Assembly (NCBI GenBank): GCA_003516765.1
Contig: DPCD01000057.1
Span: 4,509-15,556 of the forward strand
DNA length: 11,048 nucleotides
Direction: 5' to 3'
DNA from: Clostridiales bacterium
Lineage (GTDB): Bacteria > Bacillota > Clostridia > Oscillospirales > Oscillospiraceae
A model generated the notes under the pieces. It did no database searches and was not told the origin of the DNA. It saw only the letters and a list, made by a program, of their open reading frames with translations. Position numbers and translations under genes: made by a program. Positions 7,012 through 11,048 of the stretch are shown here, one piece after another (position 1 is the stretch's first letter; every line of letters begins with the position of its first letter).

Positions 7012-7063
7012 CAAAAGCAAATAACAGGCTGTGCGCGCTCGCGCGCGAAAGGGGAGCTTCGAT

Positions 7064-7660
7064 ATGCGTTCCGTCGTTCCGATGAAAACGGCAAAAATCG
7101 GATATCTGGTGATATCCGTTCTGTTCTGTGTGCTGGGCATTGTTCTCATTGCCGCGCCCGGTACATCGGTCGTGTGGCTGGGGCGGCTGCTCGGCATCGG
7201 TATGATCGTCTTCGGCGCGATCAAACTGGTGGGCTATTTTTCAAGAGACCTGTTCCGCCTGGCATTTCAGTATGATCTGGCGTTCGGCATTCTGCTGATT
7301 GCGCTCGGCATCGTGACGCTTGCGCGTCCGGGCGGCGCCATGAGCTTTCTGTGTATCGTCTTCGGCATTCCCGTGCTTGCCGACGGGCTGTTCAAGATTC
7401 AGATTTCGCTCGACGCAAAGCGCTTCGGCATCGAAAAATGGTGGGTTGTGCTGCTGCTGGCAGCGCTGACGTGCGTGATCGGGCTGCTGCTCGTCATCCG
7501 CCCGTCGGAGGCGGCAAGGGCGCTGATGGTGCTGATGGGCATTTCACTGCTGCTCGACGGAATTTTGAACATTTGCGTGGCGTGGCTGTGCGTGAAAATC
7601 GTCCGCAACCAGCGCCCGGACGCATTGGACGAGGACTATGAAGAGCTGAAGGATGAATGA
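7064..7660 (+). CDS. DUF308 (HdeD-like) membrane protein
   Basis: 198-residue inner-membrane protein with six predicted helices arranged as three pairs (about 11-31, 36-57, 69-87, 93-110, 126-146, 151-178). Repeated Gly-rich helix patterns such as GRLLGIGMIVFGAIKL and LVLMGISLLLDGI are typical of DUF308, the family that includes acid-resistance protein HdeD of E. coli. The C-terminus is short, polar and acidic (ALDEDYEELKDE). The start ATG 7064 is chosen because AGGGGAG (7050-7056) lies 7 bases upstream; a GTG at 7031 is in frame but would place Arg-rich residues and the ribosome binding site inside the gene. It is followed 31 bases later by the PF06541 gene with no terminator between, so the two form an operon. 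The biochemical role of most DUF308 proteins is unknown. Confidence 0.88.
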   Translation: MRSVVPMKTAKIGYLVISVLFCVLGIVLIAAPGTSVVWLGRLLGIGMIVFGAIKLVGYFSRDLFRLAFQYDLAFGILLIALGIVTLARPGGAMSFLCIVFGIPVLADGLFKIQISLDAKRFGIEKWWVVLLLAALTCVIGLLLVIRPSEAARALMVLMGISLLLDGILNICVAWLCVKIVRNQRPDALDEDYEELKDE

Positions 7661-7691
7661 GAAGCGGAAGGACGAGTGAGGAGGAAATGTT

Positions 7692-8552
7692 TTGAAAACA
7701 ATCGAAACCTGGTTTCTCTGGCTGATGATCTACAGCATCATCGGCTGGGTATATGAAAGCACGATCTGCTCCATCGGACACCGGAAGCTCATCAACCGCG
7801 GCTTTCTGAACGGTCCGTACTGCCCGATTTATGGCACGGGCGCGGTGCTGGTGCTGCTCGTGCTGGGCAGGATTCAGAACCCGGTGCTGCTGTTTTTTGC
7901 GGGCGCGCTGGTGACGTGCAGTCTGGAATATCTGACGTCGTGGCTGATGGAAAAGCTGTTCCACGCCCGGTGGTGGGACTACTCGAAGCGGAAATTCAAC
8001 ATCGGCGGGCGCGTGTGCCTGATCGGGGCAGTCGTCTTCGGCGCGTTCTCGGTGGTGCTGGTGCTGGTCCTGCATCCGTTTGTCAAGAGCCTGACCGACC
8101 GGCTGACGGACGCGGCATTAAACTGGATCTGTGCGATTTTGTTTGTGGGCATTGTCTCAGACCTTGTCGTGACGGTGAAGGGACTGCTCGGCACGCACGC
8201 GGTCTTTGCCGAGTACGCGGTGCTGCTGCAGCAGAAGCGCAAGGAGCTGGCTGACAGACTCAGAACCGGCGCGACCGAGGGGCGCGAGCGCATCCTTGCG
8301 GCAACGCAGGAGGAGCGCGCAAAGCTCCGCGAGGCTGCCGCATACGGCGAAGAGGAGCGCGAACGCATCCGCCGCGACACCGAAGAAGAGCGCGACCGGT
8401 TCTATGCAAAGCTGCAGATGCGCCTGAACGCGCAGCAGCGCCGCACGATCTACAGCTTCCCGCACCTGACGCTCACGCGCAACAACGAAGTTCTCGACGG
8501 TCTGCGCCAGAACATGGAAAAGGTGCGCCAACGCGCAAAAAAGACCTCGTAG
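7692..8552 (+). CDS. Putative ABC-transporter type IV membrane protein (PF06541, CmpB-like) with charged tail
   Basis: 286-residue membrane protein. The N-terminal 165 residues carry about five helices and the family pattern: IIGWVYES (16-23), NRGFLNGPYCPIYG (35-48), EYLTSWLMEKLFHARWWDYS (79-98) and FNIGGRVCL (102-110). Despite the family's ABC-type name, no ATP-binding partner is present and function is unproven. Residues about 178-250 are a very Arg/Glu-rich helix likely to form a cytoplasmic coiled coil, followed by the conserved-looking IYSFPHLTLTRNNEVLDGLR (253-272). The start is TTG at 7692: an AGGAGG (7679-7684) sits 7 bases upstream, while the nearby out-of-frame ATG 7687 stops after two codons. 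Second gene of the DUF308 operon. Confidence 0.88.
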   Translation: MKTIETWFLWLMIYSIIGWVYESTICSIGHRKLINRGFLNGPYCPIYGTGAVLVLLVLGRIQNPVLLFFAGALVTCSLEYLTSWLMEKLFHARWWDYSKRKFNIGGRVCLIGAVVFGAFSVVLVLVLHPFVKSLTDRLTDAALNWICAILFVGIVSDLVVTVKGLLGTHAVFAEYAVLLQQKRKELADRLRTGATEGRERILAATQEERAKLREAAAYGEEERERIRRDTEEERDRFYAKLQMRLNAQQRRTIYSFPHLTLTRNNEVLDGLRQNMEKVRQRAKKTS

Positions 8553-8554
8553 AG

Positions 8555-8574
8555 TTTCGCCCCGCAGGGCGAAA
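8555..8574. repeat. 8-bp hairpin just after the PF06541 gene
   Basis: TTTCGCCC and GGGCGAAA with loop CGCA form a perfect stem three bases after the stop codon. It is followed by TAAAAT rather than a T-run, so it is a weak intrinsic terminator on either strand. It may protect the 3' end of the operon mRNA, or be the first unit of the hairpin cluster that follows. Confidence 0.7.
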
Positions 8575-8594
8575 TAAAATGAGAATCCATATTA

Positions 8595-8725
8595 TCCGGC
8601 GGCTTTGCCGACCGGAAATATACTGATCGCCTCGCAAGTGTGAAATTTGTGCGCCTTTGGCGCACAAATTATGCGCGCAGCCGAGGCGCATCTTTTCCAT
8701 GCAAAAAGCGTTAGCTTTTTGCATG
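8595..8725. repeat. Cluster of three further hairpins in the gene-free stretch before glmS
   Basis: Unit A (8595-8616): TCCGG-CGGC, loop TTT, GCCG-A-CCGGA. Unit B (8625-8692) is nested: an outer stem of CGCCTCG (8628-8634) with CGAGGCG (8682-8688), extendable by GAT/ATC across a bulged C, encloses a perfect 12-bp stem AATTTGTGCGCC (8644-8655) with GGCGCACAAATT (8659-8670), loop TTT. Unit C (8698-8725): CATGCAAAAAGC and GCTTTTTGCATG, 12 bp, loop GTTA. No protein gene is credible here. The design resembles dispersed palindromic (REP/MITE-like) repeats, but copy number cannot be seen from one window. One of these hairpins probably ends the upstream operon. Confidence 0.75.
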
Positions 8726-8736
8726 AGAAAATATAT

Positions 8737-8766
8737 GTGGCATTTTTTATCGTTTTGTAATATAAT
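8737..8766 (+). promoter_or_regulatory. glmS promoter
   Basis: A perfect TATAAT at 8761-8766 with GTGGCA (8737-8742, 4/6 to TTGACA) 18 bases upstream. The start would be near 8773, about 40 bases before the ribozyme cleavage site, so the uncut transcript would carry a short 5' leader that is lost on cleavage. Confidence 0.65.
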
Positions 8767-8794
8767 GTTACCATCGCAGGAAAGAAAGGAGGCT

Positions 8795-8860
8795 ATGGCA
8801 AACGCCATCAAAAGCGCCAGTGCCTGCCGGAGCCCGGCAGGACAACGAGGGGAAACGTGA
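8795..8860 (+). other. Short open reading frame across the ribozyme cleavage site (doubtful leader peptide)
   Basis: ATG 8795 opens a 21-codon frame (MANAIKSASACRSPAGQRGET) ending at TGA 8858-8860. A very strong AAAGGAGG (8785-8792) precedes it, but only 2 bases separate that site from the ATG, which is too close for efficient initiation. The ribozyme would cut inside codon 7. Most of the frame is ribozyme core sequence, so coding is unlikely; the purine-rich site is the notable part. Confidence 0.2.
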
Positions 8861-8955
8861 TCGAAGGTTCGGCGGATGCGTTTCCGTGCCACCCTGTGCG
8901 CGTGACGCAGTCAGAAATATGCGGGTAACCGCAAAACAGAGGGGCTGCGAACAGG
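8814..8955 (+). ncRNA. glmS ribozyme / glucosamine-6-phosphate riboswitch
   Basis: Self-cleaving RNA that uses glucosamine-6-phosphate as cofactor and shuts down glmS when product is plentiful. The hallmark AGCGCC lies at 8813-8818; cleavage is expected between A8813 and G8814. P1 is CCTGCCGG (8823-8830) with CCGGCAGG (8834-8841) and a 3-base loop, followed by the conserved ACGAGG (8845-8850). P2 is GGAAACG (8851-8857) with CGTTTCC (8879-8885), enclosing the conserved TCGAAGGTTCGGCGGATG core. P3, CCTGT (8893-8897) with ACAGG (8951-8955), encloses P4, CGCAGTC (8906-8912) with GGCTGCG (8943-8949). P4 carries an inner hairpin GCGG-GTAA-CCGC (8921-8932) flanked by A-rich strands and AGAG, as in the family. 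Its position directly upstream of glmS confirms it. The 3' boundary is approximate. Confidence 0.95.
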
Positions 8956-8980
8956 AAGCAGGCAAATATCTGCGAGTTTG

Positions 8981-9001
8981 TCCTGAACCTATCTCAGGAG
9001 G
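8981..9001 (+). promoter_or_regulatory. glmS ribosome binding site, partly covered by a small hairpin
   Basis: AGGAGG (8996-9001) lies 9 bases before ATG 9011 and fixes the glmS start. TCCTGA (8981-8986) can pair with TCAGGA (8994-8999) around a 7-base loop, hiding four bases of the site. With only 6 bp the hairpin is weak; it could add translational control downstream of the ribozyme or be incidental. Confidence 0.6.
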
Positions 9002-9010
9002 AACTTAATT

Positions 9011-10852
9011 ATGTGTGGAATTGTTGGTTATATCGGCAAGGAGCAGGCGGCGCCCATTTTATTGGAGGGGCTTGCGCGGCTGGAGTACCGGGGCTATGAC
9101 TCCGCAGGCATCTGCGTGGCGGAAAACGGCGTGCTGGACGTTGCAAAGTGCAAGGGCAGGCTTAAAAATCTCGCCGCGATGACGGAAAACGGCGCGCTGC
9201 TGCACGGCACTGCCGGCATCGGGCACACCCGCTGGGCGACCCACGGCGAGCCGAACGATATCAACTCCCATCCCCATGTGTCCCAGAACGGCAAGGTCGC
9301 GCTGGTTCACAACGGCATCATTGAAAACTATCTGGAAATCCGCGAATTTCTCGAAGAAAAGGGCGTGCAGTTCACGTCCCAGACCGATTCGGAGGTTGTC
9401 GCGCAGCTGCTCGAGTACTGCCTCGGGCTCGACGAGGTCCACTGCATGCAGGACGCCATCTACATGGTCCTGCACCGTATCGAGGGCGCCTATGCCTTCG
9501 GCATCGTCTGCGCAGACGATCCGGAGCGGATCTACGCGGCAAGAAAGGATGCGCCGCTGCTGCTGGGCTACGGTGACGGCTGCAACTTCATCGCCTCGGA
9601 CGTGACGGCGCTGGTCAAATACACCAGAGACGTTTCGTACATGGAAGACGGCGAGGTAGCGGTTCTGACGCGCGACTCCATTCAGGTCTTCAACGCCATG
9701 GAGCTGCCGATTGAAAAGGAGCATCACCACGTCGACTGGGAGATTTCCGCGGCAGAAAAGGGCGGCTATCCGCATTTCATGCTCAAGGAAATCATGGAGC
9801 AGCCCGAGGCGCTGCGCCGCGCGATCACCCCGCGCGTCAAAGACGGCAGAATCGATTTCGGCGATCTGATCCTCAGCAGACAGACCGTTGAAAATTTCAG
9901 CCGCATCATGATCATCGCCTGCGGGTCTTCGTATCACGTGGGCATGCTCGGCAAATACACGATCGAAAAGCTGACGCGCATCCCGGTCGAGGCGGTCTTA
10001 GCCTCCGAGTTCCGGTACTGCGACCCGATTGTGAATGACAGAACGCTTGTCATCGTCATCAGCCAGTCGGGCGAAACGCTCGACACCATGGCGGCGCTGC
10101 GCGAGGCAAAAGCGCGCGGGGCGCGGGTGCTGTCGATTGTCAACGTGGTCGGAAGCTCGATTGCGCGCGAATCGGATGACGTGCTCTACACCTGGGCAGG
10201 ACCCGAGATTGCCGTTGCCACGACGAAGGCATACTCCACGCAGCTGGCAGTCATTGATATGCTGGCAATTTACATGGCGGACGCGCTCGGAAAGCTCGGC
10301 GCGCAGGAGTATGCACGTCTGGTGCAGGAGCTGCTGCGGCTGCCGGAGAAGATTGAAACGGTGCTGCAGAGCCGCGAGAAGATTCAGTTCTTCGCTTCCA
10401 AGTATTTTAACCATGACTCGGTCTTCTTTATCGGTCGTAACCTCGACTATGCGCTGGGGCTCGAGGGCTCGCTCAAGCTCAAGGAGATTTCCTATATCCA
10501 CTCCGAGGCGTATGCGTCGGGCGAACTCAAGCACGGCACGATTTCTCTGATCGAGGACGGCACGCTGGTCATTGCGCTGGGGCTTTACGGACCGCTGTTT
10601 GAAAAGGCAATGAGCAACGTCATCGAGGTCAAGGCAAGAGGCGCAAGTGTCCTTGCGCTTACGACCGAGAGCGGCGCGGAAGAGATGGAAAAGCGCGTCG
10701 ATGCGCTCATGACTGTGCCCGACACGGAACTGATGTTCCTGCCGTCGCTGGGCGTGGTGAGTCTGCAGCTGTTTGCGTATTATATCGCGCTGCAAAGAGG
10801 CTGCGATATTGATAAGCCGAGAAATCTTGCAAAGAGTGTGACTGTGGAATAA
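9011..10852 (+). CDS. glmS: Glutamine-fructose-6-phosphate aminotransferase (isomerizing)
   Basis: 613-residue cytoplasmic enzyme that makes glucosamine-6-phosphate from fructose-6-phosphate and glutamine, the entry step to peptidoglycan amino sugars. The N-terminal glutaminase domain begins MCGIVGYIG, with Cys2 as the nucleophile after Met removal, then RGYDSAG (27-33), HTRWATHG (72-79), HNGIIENY (100-107) and TDSE (125-128). The linker leads to two SIS sugar-isomerase domains: CGSSYH (304-309) and SQSGET (351-356) in the first, KLKEISYIHSEAYASGELKH (489-508) in the second. The C-terminus ends in the conserved DKPRNLAKSVTVE tail. Length is normal. It is transcribed alone under its own promoter, ribozyme and terminator, so regulation by its own product is expected. 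Confidence 0.98.
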   Translation: MCGIVGYIGKEQAAPILLEGLARLEYRGYDSAGICVAENGVLDVAKCKGRLKNLAAMTENGALLHGTAGIGHTRWATHGEPNDINSHPHVSQNGKVALVHNGIIENYLEIREFLEEKGVQFTSQTDSEVVAQLLEYCLGLDEVHCMQDAIYMVLHRIEGAYAFGIVCADDPERIYAARKDAPLLLGYGDGCNFIASDVTALVKYTRDVSYMEDGEVAVLTRDSIQVFNAMELPIEKEHHHVDWEISAAEKGGYPHFMLKEIMEQPEALRRAITPRVKDGRIDFGDLILSRQTVENFSRIMIIACGSSYHVGMLGKYTIEKLTRIPVEAVLASEFRYCDPIVNDRTLVIVISQSGETLDTMAALREAKARGARVLSIVNVVGSSIARESDDVLYTWAGPEIAVATTKAYSTQLAVIDMLAIYMADALGKLGAQEYARLVQELLRLPEKIETVLQSREKIQFFASKYFNHDSVFFIGRNLDYALGLEGSLKLKEISYIHSEAYASGELKHGTISLIEDGTLVIALGLYGPLFEKAMSNVIEVKARGASVLALTTESGAEEMEKRVDALMTVPDTELMFLPSLGVVSLQLFAYYIALQRGCDIDKPRNLAKSVTVE

Positions 10853-10856
10853 CGCA

Positions 10857-10885
10857 AAAGCCCCGGAGCGATGCTCCGGGGCTTT
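10857..10885 (+). terminator. Intrinsic terminator after glmS
   Basis: AAAGCCCCGGAGC (10857-10869) and its complement (10873-10885) form a perfect 13-bp stem with loop GAT, starting 4 bases after the stop. The T-run is short (TTT then GATATT), yet the stem is very stable and A-tract/T-tract symmetry is typical of this genome's terminators. Confidence 0.88.
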
Positions 10886-10893
10886 GATATTCT
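10885..10893 (+). promoter_or_regulatory. Candidate extended -10 promoter for the 6S-like RNA
   Basis: TGATATTCT has the TGn extension and a 4/6 -10 box (TATTCT, 10888-10893). It abuts the glmS terminator and no -35 is visible because the terminator stem occupies that position. A start near 10900 would fit the structured RNA that follows. Confidence 0.35.
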
Positions 10894-10899
10894 GTGGTC

Positions 10900-11048
10900 C
10901 AGGGACCAGGGGTTGACTGGCAGTGCCCTGCTAGCCTGGTAGGTTTCGACCCCACGCTTCTTATCTGCGAAAAGAAGCGCGGTGTCGAGACTCCGCGAAG
11001 AAGTTGCCCAAAGGAACCCCTTGGAAGGGGTAAACTATACCCCAAGAA
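10900..11048 (+). ncRNA. ssrS: Probable 6S RNA (3' end beyond or near window edge)
   Basis: No protein gene fits here, but the stretch folds into a rod. A closing stem pairs CCAGGGGTT (10906-10914) with AACCCCTTGG (11015-11024, one bulge). An inner stem pairs GGCA (10919-10922) with TGCC (11005-11008). A large bubble follows (about 10923-10941 opposite about 10993-11004). The apical hairpin pairs GTTTCGAC (10943-10950) with GTCGAGAC (10984-10991), then CGCTTCTT with AAGAAGCG around an 8-base loop. Long stem, central bubble, apical hairpin is the layout of 6S RNA, which mimics an open promoter and binds housekeeping RNA polymerase. CAGTGCCCTGCTAGCC also resembles the bubble strand of E. coli 6S as I recall it. 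After it, GGGGTA (11027-11032) pairs with TACCCC (11038-11043). tmRNA, SRP RNA and RNase P RNA hallmarks are absent. Confidence 0.6.

Noticed and set aside
8657..8860. 67-codon plus-strand frame through the hairpin cluster and ribozyme
   Set aside because: It reads through hairpin arms, the glmS promoter and the ribozyme core; coding is implausible. Only its last 21 codons have a nearby Shine-Dalgarno and are listed separately at low confidence.
9059..9937. 292-codon open frame on the minus strand opposite glmS
   Set aside because: Shadow of the glmS glutaminase and SIS domains; no recognisable family and no initiation signals.
10938..10956. tRNA T-arm-like GGTTTCGACCCC in the region after glmS
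   Set aside because: The T-loop register is wrong (TTTCGAC instead of TTCGANY) and no matching acceptor, D or anticodon arms are found; the tmRNA hallmark GGATTCGAC is also absent. The segment fits the apical stem of the 6S-like fold.
1..11048. A novel defence or mobile system
   Set aside because: All substantial genes belong to core or known membrane families; no nuclease/helicase cassettes, integrases, transposases, direct-repeat arrays or attachment sites were found.

Overview
The window looks like a chromosomal core segment from a GC-rich, endospore-forming member of the Clostridia (Bacillota), most likely an Oscillospiraceae/Ruminococcaceae-type gut anaerobe. The reasons are a SpoIIE phosphatase, RNase Y, a glmS ribozyme (typical of Gram-positives), strong AGGAGG-type ribosome binding sites, sigma-A promoters with TATAAT-like boxes, and clostridial membrane families (DUF308, PF06541). 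The genus assignment is inference. I see no phage, insertion sequence, CRISPR array or defence system.

Layout. (1) 1-1272, plus strand: the 3' part of rny (RNase Y), whose N-terminus lies outside the window. (2) 1281-1315: a strong hairpin terminator between convergent rny and spoIIE, usable from both sides. (3) 1405-3438, minus strand: spoIIE, a shortened but catalytically intact sporulation phosphatase. It diverges from (4) a CYTH-domain phosphohydrolase gene (3598-4143, plus). The space between them holds a near-ideal sigma-A promoter for the CYTH gene and a spoIIE promoter candidate with the 21-bp spacer and Spo0A-box-like -35 seen in Spo0A-activated promoters. (5) 4186-6275: a nicotinate phosphoribosyltransferase gene (pncB) with its own promoter and a 13-bp leader hairpin, overlapping by one base a gene for a six-helix membrane protein. 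(6) 6294-6974: a monocistronic TetR-family regulator with an extended -10 promoter, a small palindrome in its leader and a perfect terminator. (7) 7006-8552: a two-gene operon of membrane proteins (DUF308, then a PF06541 protein with a highly charged tail).

(8) 8553-9010 has no convincing protein gene but is full of structure. It holds four hairpins in a row, a glmS promoter, a glmS self-cleaving ribozyme (cleavage predicted between 8813 and 8814), and a small hairpin that covers the glmS Shine-Dalgarno. (9) 9011-10852: glmS itself, closed by a strong terminator. (10) About 10900 to the window end: a rod-shaped structured RNA best explained as 6S RNA.

Most genes do housekeeping jobs: RNA decay, sporulation, NAD salvage, amino-sugar synthesis and RNA-polymerase regulation. 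The points most worth following up are the RNA-level features (glmS leader, 6S-like RNA, pncB leader hairpin, intergenic hairpin cluster) and the uncharacterised membrane protein coupled to pncB.
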